A stretch of 64,000 nucleotides of DNA from Amborella trichopoda (Eukaryota; Streptophyta; Magnoliopsida; Amborellales; Amborellaceae): the NCBI RefSeq assembly GCF_000471905.2, contig NW_006497560.1, positions 568,112-632,111 of the forward strand, given 5' to 3'. The notes under the pieces are model-generated. The model was not told the origin of the DNA. It was given only the letters and a program-made list of their open reading frames with translations, and did not search any database. Within the stretch, counting starts at the first letter, position 1. Every line of letters starts with the position of its first letter. A program made the translations under genes and the position numbers. This document shows positions 21,612 through 31,565 of the stretch, piece by piece.

Positions 21612-21768
21612 TGATAGATTTTGAGGAATTATAGATGGTAGAGAGAAACAGAGGAATGAAATCTGTGACCCATTTGCATTAACAATAATGAAACCCTAAA
21701 AGGGTTTATATACAATACATATTTATTTTAGACCAAACTATCCATGTACAATATATATTTATATACAC
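21612..21768 (-). repeat. Left LTR (3' LTR) of the short-LTR copia
   Basis: Pairs with 25421-25582. Shared blocks include AGAGGAATG, AATGAAACCCT and TTTAGACCAAACTAT. A purine-rich tract (minus strand AAAGGGTAGGGTGG) lies just inside it, fitting a polypurine tract. Confidence 0.75.
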
Positions 21769-22661
21769 ATTATTACCACCCTACCCTTTAAGCTGATGCG
21801 GACGTAAGTAAAGCATTAGCTTGTCCACGAGAAAATCATGGAGTTTTTGAGAAATTGATTTGGTGAAAATATCAACATAATGGTGAGATAAGTTAGCGAT
21901 CGTGAATATAATGCAATCCATAGTAATATGTTGTGTTCTCTCATGAAAGACGGGATTAAAAGTAATTTTAATCGCACTTTGGTTATATGTATATAAATGT
22001 GTGGGATTTGAAATAGAGATATTAAAGATTAAGAAGAGCACGAACCTATATAATTTCACTTACAACAAAGGCCATAGCACGATACTCAGTTTTTGTGCTT
22101 GACTTGGAGTGTGCGTCTTGTTTTTTGCTCTTCCATGATATTAAAACATAATATATTGTAGTAGGACGTTAAGTGTCTAGATCACCTGTCCAATTGGTAT
22201 CTACATGTGCATTGAGATCTAAAGAGGATGTGGAGACAAAGAATAATCCATGATTGGAAGTACCTCGAATATAACACAAAATTTGGTGAATTGCTGATGG
22301 ATGTGGTTGTTGAGGACATGAAACAAATTAGCTCACAACGTAGACAACATATGCAATATATAGGAGTGTCATATGAGATAGATGAAGGAGCCTATGAGTT
22401 TGTGATACATTGTAAGCTTAGGAAGATGGTCTCCAACATGTGTAGAAAGTTTAACATTGAGTTTCATGGGTGTATCAACAACCTTCACATCATTTAATCG
22501 GGCACTAGAAATAAAAGCAAGTGCATACTTTTGTTGATAGATATAAATACTATGCTTAGAACGAGTGATCACAAGGCCAAGGAAGTAAGATACTTATTCA
22601 AGGTCCTTCATTTGATAGTCTTCTTGCAATTGTAGCATCACATATTTGATGGAAGTGAAAC

Positions 22662-23244
22662 CATCTCCAGAGATGCTTAAAGCTCGACAAAGAAGTGTAT
22701 GGTACTTGCCAATTCATGGGACAAGCAAACTTAACTTCGATGGAAGCTCACATGGACACCTAGGGGCAGCAAGTTATGGTGGGGTGATTAGGAATTCTAG
22801 TAGTTAAGTTTTATCGTGCTATGGTGGACCATGTGGGATAGCAACTACAAATGTTGTTGGGATGGAGGTTGCACTTTAAGGCATGTGCATACTACTACAA
22901 CGATTTAGGAACTATCCGTGTATTGTTGAAGGTGAGTCTTTGAATATTATTAATTGGTGCAAAATGGAAACGAGTTCACCATGGAAGTTAAGGAGTAAAT
23001 GGATGGAAGTTATGGATATTAGTAACCAATTGATTATAACTTTCTAGCATGTGTACAAAGAGGCAAATGCGATGGCAGATGGTCTTTCAAACAAAGGAGT
23101 TGAGATGGATGCATTATTGATTAGTAAAGAACTTTTTATTTGATTTCTATTCGCAATTGTAATACTTTTGAGTTATTAATGAAGTAAATGTGCTCTTGTC
23201 AAAAACAAAAAGGGGGGAGGAGGGGGGAATCATCTCCAGAGATG
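22662..23244 (+). mobile_element. 5'-truncated L1-type LINE end with RNase H domain
   Basis: Body 22676-23230. The + strand frame reads LNFDGSSHGHLGAASYGGVI, VVGMEVAL, SPWKLRSKWMEVMDIS and HVYKEANAMADGLSNKG. This is the plant L1 C-terminal RNase H, with the final conserved D in MADGLS. The stop interruptions at a few places show it is dead. The A/G-rich tail (CAAAAACAAAAAGGGG) is followed by CATCTCCAGAGATG (23231-23244), which duplicates 22662-22675 exactly: a 14-bp target duplication. It sits in the RT of the short-LTR copia, in the opposite orientation. Confidence 0.88.
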
Positions 23245-25420
23245 AAAATATTAACATATAGTAAAATAATACAAATGACACGCATTGTGGTACGAATAAC
23301 CATAGAGTGATCATGTTTATTTTGAATGAAAGAAATTGCAAGAATGACAGCCCGAAAATATTCAAACCAGGCACATGGAGTTTGTTTAATACCATAAATT
23401 TCCTTACGAAGTCGACAGACCAATGATGTATATTAAGCAGCAAACCCAAGTGGTTGGCACATATAAACTTCTTCTTGAAGCTCTCCATTAAGAAAATCAT
23501 TTTTGACATCCATCTGTCATATAGACCAATCACGAATTGATGCTAGTATAAGAAGAGTATGAATTGTAGTTAACTTAGCAACAAGAGCAAAAGTTTCTTC
23601 ATAATCAGTGCCTAACCTTATGCAACTAATCATGTTTTGTGCCAGTCAAGGATGCCATCAACTCGTAACTGAACCTTGTAAACTCATTTACTACCAATGA
23701 CATGCTTGTCAGGGGGCAAAGAAACTAAATCCCAAATGTGGTCCGCCTCTAAAGTTGTGATTTCCTCATTAATAGCCATGCGCCAACATTGAAGTTTAAA
23801 TGCTTGGGAATAAGAGGATGGCTCATAAAATAAAGGGTTCGTAGTAGTTGTTAGAAAACATGTATTAGATGAGCTGACCACCAGCAAGTTAAGATGATCA
23901 GAAGGAACAAACTTATGAAGAGACCATTGAAGTTGCTGAAAGACAATAGGAGGATAAACAATTTGAGGTGATATATGATCAGCAATAGGAATAGAGGTCA
24001 ATGGAACTCATTGAGTATAACTACTTATAGAAGTCTTTCTATGAGCCTGATGCCTTTTTCAGCAATCTGCAATTACATGGCCAGACTTTTTGCAATAATT
24101 GCAAAAAATGTTGCTTCTTATAATGAGAAGTTGTGTTCTTTCTGTCTACATATTTTGCATTGTACATGGCCATAGTTGAAACCCTTGTTAGGGCCATTGG
24201 GTATAATTAAAGCCACATCAATGATATCCTAAGAACTGAATTTGCAAATCCCAATAGAGCCTAAACGAGTCTTCTCAGCAAGGAGATCTGAGAGGGCATC
24301 ATCTAGTGATGGAGTGGGAGTGTAGTGAAGAATTGATGCTATCATGTTTCTAAACTCTGATCGCAACCCTATTAGAAAATGAAATAAACGAGTTTGATTT
24401 CTTGCTTTAGTATCTCCCTCATTAGATGACTTTGTCTCCATTGAGTCCATCTCGTTCCATAAACTTGAGTGAATTGAAATAGTCTTGGACAGAGTAATCC
24501 CTTTGTGTTTTCATGCTTTCTTTTTCCAATGCATAGAGACGAGTCGTGTTCATTTGAGTAAATCTTCTTTAAATAATCCCATATGGCTTTGGCATTAGGT
24601 TGATATGTGAGGTTGCATCCAATTTTGTGCTCAATCGAATGTACAATCCATATAACAATGCAACTATTAATAGCAAACCAATCATTGCGCTCTTTCTCAT
24701 TGGTAGGTTGGGGTATAGAGCCATCAACATAGCCCCATAACTTTCTTCCTATAAGATAGTGTCGCATCTGGAAAGACCACAGGCCGTAGTTCTTCCCATC
24801 AAGGTGTACAAAAATGATAGCATTCTCTATATTATTCTTGGATCTCATGACAGGAGAGAGAGAGAGAAATTAAGTGGGTTGAGAGAAGTAGTAGTAATAG
24901 TCGACCAATCAGTTTTCATCAAATCAGAAGAAAAGAAAAGAAAAAATAATGACTAGGAGAAGAGAGAGAATTGATAATGGACAAATATTTTGGAGAGACG
25001 TAAAGAAGAGGCAGAAGTGCACTCGCCAAAAAAAACAAGAGGAAAAGCCTTTTATGTGTATGAGACGTGAGAAAGAGGGTGCAAAGAAAGACTCAAATCA
25101 AAGGTTCAAAGGCCAAGGTGCAAAGGAAGACTCGCTCAAAGGTAGGACCACAGTCATCGGTTTCTCTCTCTATACTTGAGCAAAAGAGTGTAACCAAAAC
25201 TGGTTGAAAAGAATATCACTAGTACAAGGGAAAACCCACACTGATGAATTTTCTCTCTCTCGCGCAAACACAAACAAATCTCTATTTATTATGTAAAGCT
25301 TGATAAAAAATCAAGCTAAAAAAGTCGATCCATTAATTGACCTTCACAGAAATATGATGCTTTGTGTGCACCAACAGTTGACTCAGTAAATAAGTTGCAC
25401 GAGCAATGGCTCTATTACCA

Positions 25421-25582
25421 TGATAGATTTTGATTGAAGTGTAGATAGTAGAGATAAACATAGAGGAATGGAATTTGTGGCCAATTTACATTAACAAGAA
25501 TGAAACCCTCAAAGGCTTTATATACAACAAATATTTAGTTTAGACCAAACTATACCTACACAAATATACAATAATAAAAAAC
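25421..25582 (-). repeat. Right LTR (5' LTR) of the short-LTR copia
   Basis: Starts TGATAGATTTTGATTG at 25421, directly after the primer-site complement (GGCTCTATTACCA, 25408-25420). The outer end is approximate. Confidence 0.7.
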
Positions 25583-25800
25583 AAATGACATACATCCAAA
25601 AAATTATATATTTTATTTAGGAAAAATTACAAAATACACCCTAAAATAAACTATCTACGCAACTTACAACCACCCCAATTTTTTCTCACACTTTTTTCTC
25701 CCAAACAACCTTTTCTCGCAAAAACCCCCCAAGATAAAAAGTTCTTAATTTTTGAATGAAAATACCCTTCTCGTACAAACCAAATCAATTCACGATCCCA
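25583..25800. other. AT-rich spacer before the CpG-rich array
   Basis: Low-complexity A/C-rich sequence with runs such as AACCACCCCAATTTTTTC. No feature recognised. Confidence 0.4.
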
Positions 25801-25804
25801 AGTA

Positions 25805-26578
25805 GCGTACTGCCGGAGCGCAGTATACTACTGCCGAAGTGAAATGTCGAGAAGCACTGCCGAAGCATGGGGCTACATTGCCAGAGCGCTATGGCTCCAG
25901 ATACTTCATTGCCGGAGCGAACTGTCGAAAGCGTATTTTCAGTGCCGGAGCTTTGTGGGTCAGACAAACGACTATCAGAGCACACACTGGTATTGCCGAA
26001 GCACCCATTCAGAATGACGGAGCGCAGTCCTCCATTGCCGGAGCATTGTGGCTCCAGAGGCTTCATGGCCGGATCGGACTACCGGAGTGTGTAGTAGCAC
26101 TGCCGAAGCACAGTTCTCAGTATGCCAGAGCGCTACGGGTAAGACAAAGCACAGTCGGAACGCACATTTTTACTGCCGGAGCGGTGTGGCTCCAGTGGCT
26201 TCATTGTCGAAGCATGTAGTAGCATTGTAGTAGCACGTTATCGGCGTGCTGGAGCGCTGTGGGGAAGCCAGCACTGCCGGAGCACATATTGTGACAGCCA
26301 GAGCAAGTGTCTTTACTGTCGGAGCACAGTTCTCCATTGCCGGAGCGTTGTGGCTCCAGAGGCTTCATTGCCGGAGCGCACTGCCGGAGCGTGTAGTTTC
26401 ACTGCCAGAGCGTGCTATCATAATGTCGGAGTGCTCTGGGTCTGTCAAAGCACTACCGGAGCGCAGTTCTCTATTGCCGGAGCGCATTGGCTCCAAAGAC
26501 TACATTGCTGGAGTGGACTACCGAAGCGTGTAATTGCACCGCAGGAGCGTGTAAATGCACTGCAGGAGCGTTTACTAA
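25805..26578. repeat. CpG-rich degenerate tandem array with core TGCCGGAGCG
   Basis: About thirty copies of a core close to CTGCCGGAGCG, every 15-35 bp, many changed to CCGAAGC, CCAGAGC or TCGAAGC, as expected from CpG decay. A higher-order unit is marked by TGGCTCCAG at 25892, 26049, 26187, 26351 and (as TGGCTCCAA) 26488, spaced 157, 138, 164 and 137 bp. GC and CpG content is far above the AT-rich flanks. Open frames of 60-126 codons exist in at least two + frames and on the minus strand, which is a by-product of the repeat structure. I know no family match. Confidence 0.85.
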
Positions 26579-26683
26579 TGGTGCCCAATCCATCCAAATG
26601 ACAAATGGTGGAGATTAAACCTTGGTAACCATGAAATATCACAAAGCGGAAAAGGTAAAAATGGTTTTCAGCAAACCGTGAAC

Positions 26684-27838
26684 ATGAACCTTTGTGCACC
26701 TTCACCACCTTTGTTCAATCATACCTGCAACCCCAAGAACCACCAACCCAAAAACCCTAATTTTAAAATCCACCCAGATTTCTCTCTATTCATGAAATCC
26801 CCCATTAAAGTACCACCTCATAAATTCCAAGCTTTGAAAGGGCCTCTTTCAGTAACAGATGCTATGGGCCTTGCTTCTTCTCTACAACTATGTACCTCAA
26901 AAGGCCTGTACAATCAGGGAAAGGCAACTCAGGCTCTAATAATCAAAATTCTCTCGACTCCAAGTAGAAATCTTTTAGAAAAGCTCCTCTTTTTCTATTG
27001 TAAAATAGGTTTCCTATCTTATACACATGAATTGTTTGATGAACTAACTGATAAAGATTCTAGAGTATGTTCTATCCTAATAAGTGGACTAGCTCGACAT
27101 GGATGCGAGCTCGAAGTGCTTCACCTATTCTCCAACATGTTGGCCTATGGCATAGAAGCCAATAGCTTCTCTCTAGCGCCTGTTTAATGGCCTGTGTAGC
27201 TATCAAAGCTTTAAATTATGGCCTTCAACTTCATGGGTATGTGATAAAAATGGCTGCAAATTATGATACCTGTGTGAAAAGTGCATTAGTTGTTTTCTAT
27301 GGGAAATGAGGGTCGATATCAGAGTCTCAAAGAATTTTTTATGATATTTTGGAGAGAGGTACAGTGTCATGGACTATGGTGATAGCATGTTATGCAGAGA
27401 GAGCTCATTTGAATGATGCTTGGGAGCTCATGGTGGAGACGCAATTGCAAGGTGTTGAACCCACCTCCCATACAGTTACAAATATGATAAGAGGTGTTGA
27501 ACCCACCTCCCATGCAATTGCAAGGTGATGACAAGTTTGGAGAGATAGCAGCTCAACTTCTTTTTGAATTGAAGCCAGAGTGCTCGGCCTCTTATGTATT
27601 GCTATCGAAGGTCTTTGCTATGTGTGGACTATGGGATGATGCAGTGGCTATGAGGAAGAAAATGAATTGTCAAGGAATTAGGAAAGAAGCAGGGTGTACC
27701 TAGATTGAGATTGAGAGCAAGATCCATGAATTTGTGGCAAGGGATAGGTCACATCCAAGAATAGCTGAGATCAAGTCTCTCTTGAAGGGATTCGATTCAA
27801 GCCTTATAAAGCTTCATTCAAGAGCAACACGAGCATAA
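26684..27838 (+). pseudogene. PPR protein gene (PLS class with E motif), broken
   Basis: The ATG at 26684 (MNLCAPSPPLF) opens 168 codons with a low-complexity Asn/Lys/Pro leader, likely organelle-targeting, then PPR-type repeats (GKATQALIIKIL, LLFFYCKIGFLSYTHELFDE, SRVCSILISGLARHG). The frame ends at about 27187; the next frame continues with MACVAIKALNYGLQLHGYVI, then a stop at 27307-27309. A direct repeat (GGTGTTGAACCCACCTCCCA, near 27451 and 27493) marks a rearrangement, and a large middle part is missing. The end (27494-27838) has the E region ASYVLLSKVFAMCGLWDDA, then a TAG at 27701 where Trp is expected, then IEIESKIHEFVARDRSHP. PPR proteins bind RNA in organelles; this copy cannot make a full one. 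Confidence 0.85.
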
Positions 27839-28559
27839 AGGCTGAAAATTTCAAATCAAAATAACTTGGATTGTTGGCACACTTGGAGTAGGAGTGCCAT
27901 TCTAAAGGGAAATATAGTTTACAAGCTAAAATGGTATAAAAAGAATGGGGCATAGATGCTTGTAAGAGATGGCTAGCAAGTTACTCTGTGGTATGGGATC
28001 ATTGTTGAATCTTGCTCTCTGTATCGATAAGCTTAATAAAAGCTTGTGGGATCCAATAGCAAAAAGTTACCAGTTTTTGCTGGAAGTATCATGCATTTCA
28101 AGCCCACTCTAGACTACTTGTACATAGTCCATGCCCTTGTATCAATTGCCTACAAGTGTTGCCGGGAAGTTTGACAGCATGCAGAGTGAGTTACTTTAGA
28201 CTTCATATGCTAACAAAATAAATAAAATGACCACTTCTAAAGTCTTCATTCTCCTTAAAACCTTGCAAAGCAAAAAATTAGAACAACGGGATGAGGTATA
28301 AGGAAATGCTTGTTTCTCTATAATTCACCTGTGTTCTAAGGAAATGCTTTAAGGAAACACAAATTAAAGTCAATGCAAATTCTTAACATGTTAATGAGCT
28401 TGTCCTAGCCATTTAAGAGCTATGTCTGATTATCACAGTATGAGAATTTCCAAGTAAACAAGAGCCATATTATTGTATAATTTAACATCTTTTCACTAGG
28501 TTATCATTTACTTCAACTTGCTTAGAGATTCTAGGTGTTTTGAGATGTTCAAAAGTTTG
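27839..28559. other. Unassigned, no gene seen
   Basis: Downstream of the PPR pseudogene. A local repeat CTAAGGAAATGCTT lies near 28330-28350. No coding or transposon signal recognised. Confidence 0.5.
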
Positions 28560-28672
28560 AATTTTAGAGACAACATCAGAGCAATTTTGTGAGATATACC
28601 TGAAGATCCAATTGCTCCAGTGTTCAAGCAGGGCTCAAGCATGTCACCAAGATTTACTACAAATGCTCTGAA
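28560..28672 (-). pseudogene. 2-oxoglutarate/Fe(II) dioxygenase exon fragment
   Basis: On the minus strand, after TTTCAG, the sequence reads FVVNLGDML, the typical 2OG-oxygenase strand just before the metal-binding His. In a neighbouring frame it continues as EHWSNWIFRYIS, resembling the family's ERWSNxxFRSxxHR. A frameshift between the two parts, and no other exons nearby, make it a scrap. Weak because it is so short. Confidence 0.4.
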
Positions 28673-28676
28673 ATTG

Positions 28677-28695
28677 AGAGAGAGAGAGAGAGAAT
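28677..28695. repeat. (GA)n microsatellite
   Basis: Short uninterrupted GA run next to the dioxygenase scrap. Confidence 0.8.
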
Positions 28696-30017
28696 CATAA
28701 TTTTGTCACTCAAAAAAAACAAAAGATGAAATACCACAATCCTACAACTACACAAGACCACCATCACGATGATGCCAAGGTGGCATCATTGTATCAGTTG
28801 CCAAGGTGAGTAACCATCTTAATGCAATGTTCACCGCATTCCAAAAAACAGAAAAAGATTTAAACCTTGGTCATGGAAAAAATCATTAAGAGTAGTGATC
28901 ACATTGTAACACGGGATATTGGTGGAGGCTTGCGAGGCTGGCCTTCAATTTAAGGCAAGTCTCCAACTGTTAATTTAGGGGGAAGTGTGTACTTCAAATT
29001 CCTGGTTCCTCAAGTTTGGGGGACCTAAAGATTACAAGTTTGTTGCTTTGTTAGTTGTTGGAAACTTGGAAAGATCTTTCTAGTCCAAGAATAGAATTGG
29101 GTACAGTCTTAAGCAAGTTTTTCATTTACGTCCTTCTATCATGCTCTGACCAGTTACTGGCATTGGGATGTGCTCTGACCAGTTACTAGTATTGGCAAAC
29201 CTTGGGCTGATTGGCCCATCCGTCATTTGTGGCATCAGAGATCCAGCTATCATATTTCTTGTAACGTGGAGAGGCGATCGATGATCACATTATCCACTAT
29301 AAGTTTCTATGAACAATAGGAAAGATTCTGGACAATCCTTATGGTCTCTTTATAATAAAATAGGTGATGTTGCGACGATGCCTCTGCCTTCAAAATCTGC
29401 AACATGAAGATCAAGCAAATACACCTGAAATTTGAACTCTGGTCTCATACTTAAGTTTTAACTCTCGGGCAATATAATAAGGTCACAATATATTTAAACT
29501 CTCAAGCAATATAATAAGAGCTTTCACTGTGAAGAGGGAAGAAGACAGACACATTGCTGCATGGGCAAGTACAGTAACTCACACATCAAACTCGAAGTAC
29601 AGTAACTCACACATCAAACTCAGAATACATTATCTAGGCACATTGCTTCATGGGCTTGCCCCACAAATGAGATTCATTAACTTAACAGAAACATGGTTAA
29701 CAAATGCATAGGTTCACTTGATGATAACGATGCATGCAAATCCATGAATATATGAAATCACGGAGGCCAAGATTTATAAATCATAGAACACAAAAGTTAC
29801 CCTTTGCATGATGTCTTAATTAAGATAATCAACATAAATGAACAAGAGGAAACTTTGAGGGAAAAAAGAGCTTAAAGAGGAAAATAAGATCAGAGTAGAC
29901 AAGATAACATCGAAAAGAACCCGCATCATATAACCAAGTTACATTGTCAAAAAATATACAATCTCCAAAAAAAAAAAAAATGGTCACCTTCTCCGCCTCA
30001 ATCCTTTCATTGGCCAA
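28696..30017. other. Unassigned stretch with small tandem duplications
   Basis: A 27-28-bp duplication at about 29142-29200 (GCTCTGACCAGTTACT twice) and another at about 29566-29621 (AGTACAGTAACTCACACATC twice). Otherwise no gene, LTR or inverted repeat that I can support. Confidence 0.5.
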
Positions 30018-31530
30018 CTAAGAAGACTCTTTTCCATCATCATCATGTTCTTCATCATCATCCTCTTCTCCGTCATCATCTTCTTCTCCGTCATCATAGT
30101 CTTCTTCTCCATCATCATCCTCTTCTTCTCTTTCACTTTCACTTTGCACTTCTCTACCCATAGTTCGCGTTGTCTCCTCGGCACCTGTCACTACAGAAGT
30201 GTTATTCAATAGCGCAGATCATGAGCCGTCTGTACATAACTCCTGGATTCCCGGCTAATACTTCATTATTAAGTGCATCTTGTAACAACTCTATACAGGT
30301 ATATCGCTGCAAGTAGAGAATAAAAAAAACAAAATTGACCATTAGATATCTTTTTCATAATTTTAAGATATATTAAGATGATAAAATAAGAATAAATAGT
30401 ATACCAATCTATTATCCTGGGATTGGCCTGTTGAGGGTTGTACATGGGATTGGGCTGCGGAAGTTGGTACATGAGATTGCAACTGCGATGAGGGGCGAAA
30501 TGGGGTTTTTCTTCCTTACGTAAACATATTGTACTAGGCCATGTACTCTGATGTAGGTACTCCACCAGATTTATCTGCGGCTGTCTTAACAACATTAAGT
30601 TCTCCTGCTTTCCAATCTTTTATCTGCCTACCCAATTCTACAATCCAATTTGTGGCGTGTAACCAACCTTCTCGCTCCTATCCCACTTGGGTGGCATAAT
30701 AGGAATTCCTTGCAACTTCCCAAATAATCGCAACACACGATCTGGCATATAGTACTCTGCAATATTGAAACTGATGAGATATCATTGACAGATGAAGTAC
30801 TTTGTAATTTCATGCGACGTCTCATATGGTTGACAGGTAACCTATAAAAATAAGCATGAGACGTTATCAAATAACTAACGACAGATTGATTATCTACTAG
30901 ATTATAAGCACATAAGCCAATAACTAACCATATCAAACGAGATGTTATCAAATGAGATGTTTTTGTGGCGTGTTTGTTTCTTCCACATGCAAACCTTAGG
31001 CATTCCTGGGCTTATGACCAATGTAGGTTTGGTGGCTAGAGCTTGGAAATGCTAATAGATCCAACATTGTAGAAGAAGCAAAAAGTAAGAAGCCAAATAT
31101 AGTGAGAAACTATAATATTCTGAAATTAAATAATAAAGAGAGTGAGAAATACTTGTAGTAAGGTCGCTGACCCACTAAAATGAATATTTTCCTCAACAGC
31201 ACTGGCGACGTTAGACAACGAACGATACAAAAAAGCAAGTACCGCAGCAACCCATGCATACTTCCCTGCCTCATCAAAATCTCGAAACAATTGCAAGTAT
31301 ATTGCAAGCGTCGATCCTTTATATGAGTTAGCAAATATAGTTGTGCCGACTAAATAAATGAGATATGCTCGTGTGTGTTGCTTGAGTTGTAATTTGGTCG
31401 GCTTTTTTGGTAGTTGGGCGAATCAACTCCTCAACCATATATGTTTGAGACGCATCGGGGTGACTGACGTCTTTATGGCAATCTCCTAGATACTCCTTAA
31501 TGAACGCAACATAGTCTTCAAGCCTGACGT
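30018..31530 (-). pseudogene. Plant mobile domain (PMD, MAIN-like) gene remnant with acidic tail
   Basis: The minus strand reads, from right to left, RAYLIYLVGTTIFANSYKG, AWVAAVLAFLYRSLSN (about 31370-31180), then VTCQPYETSHEITKYF and IAEYYMPDRVLRLFGKLQGI (about 30845-30700), then EYMA.YNMFT (about 30560), and finally a Glu/Asp-rich tail (30209-30018, ending KESS). These are signature blocks of the aminotransferase-like plant mobile domain found in MAIN/MAIL proteins and in some plant transposons. Intron-like gaps separate the blocks and several stops interrupt them. The function of the family is in silencing and genome stability; this copy is probably dead or a transposon passenger. Confidence 0.75.
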
Positions 31531-31565
31531 CAGTTATAAAAAAATTATCTCATTCATATTATAGG

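Larger units (their letters stand above)
21612..25582 (-). mobile_element. Short-LTR Ty1/copia retrotransposon (fossil)
   Basis: Direct repeats of about 160 bp at 21612-21768 and 25421-25582 both start TGATAGATTTTGA. On the minus strand the sequence next to the right LTR reads TGGTAATAGAGCC, a near match to the initiator-Met primer site of copia. Minus-strand order from right to left is gag (24848-24230, LDGKNYGLWSFQMRHYL), the pol region (24001-23684, WRMAINEEITTLEADHIWDL), RT (23533-23250, VCRLRKEIYGIKQTPCAWF; 22570-22370), and the RNase H end (22059-21781, ITFNPVFHERTQHI). It is broken with many breaks, and an L1 end has inserted in it. The LTRs are clearly diverged, so it is old. Confidence 0.85.

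Noticed and set aside
25402-25420. tRNA-Met gene fragment
   Set aside because: The match is limited to the primer-binding stretch next to the copia LTR; no tRNA body follows.
25805-26578. CRISPR-like array
   Set aside because: Repeats are short, heavily diverged and irregularly spaced, and the window is plant nuclear DNA.
25785-26601. Several overlapping open frames of 60-126 codons in the CpG-rich array
   Set aside because: They overlap in different frames and on both strands, follow the repeat period, and match no family; better explained by repeat structure.
26678-26683. A start at 26678 for the PPR gene
   Set aside because: That codon is GTG; the first in-frame ATG is at 26684.
30018-30209. 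A stand-alone acidic Glu/Asp-repeat protein on the minus strand
   Set aside because: It lies in order after the PMD blocks on the same strand, so it is most likely that gene's C-terminal tail.
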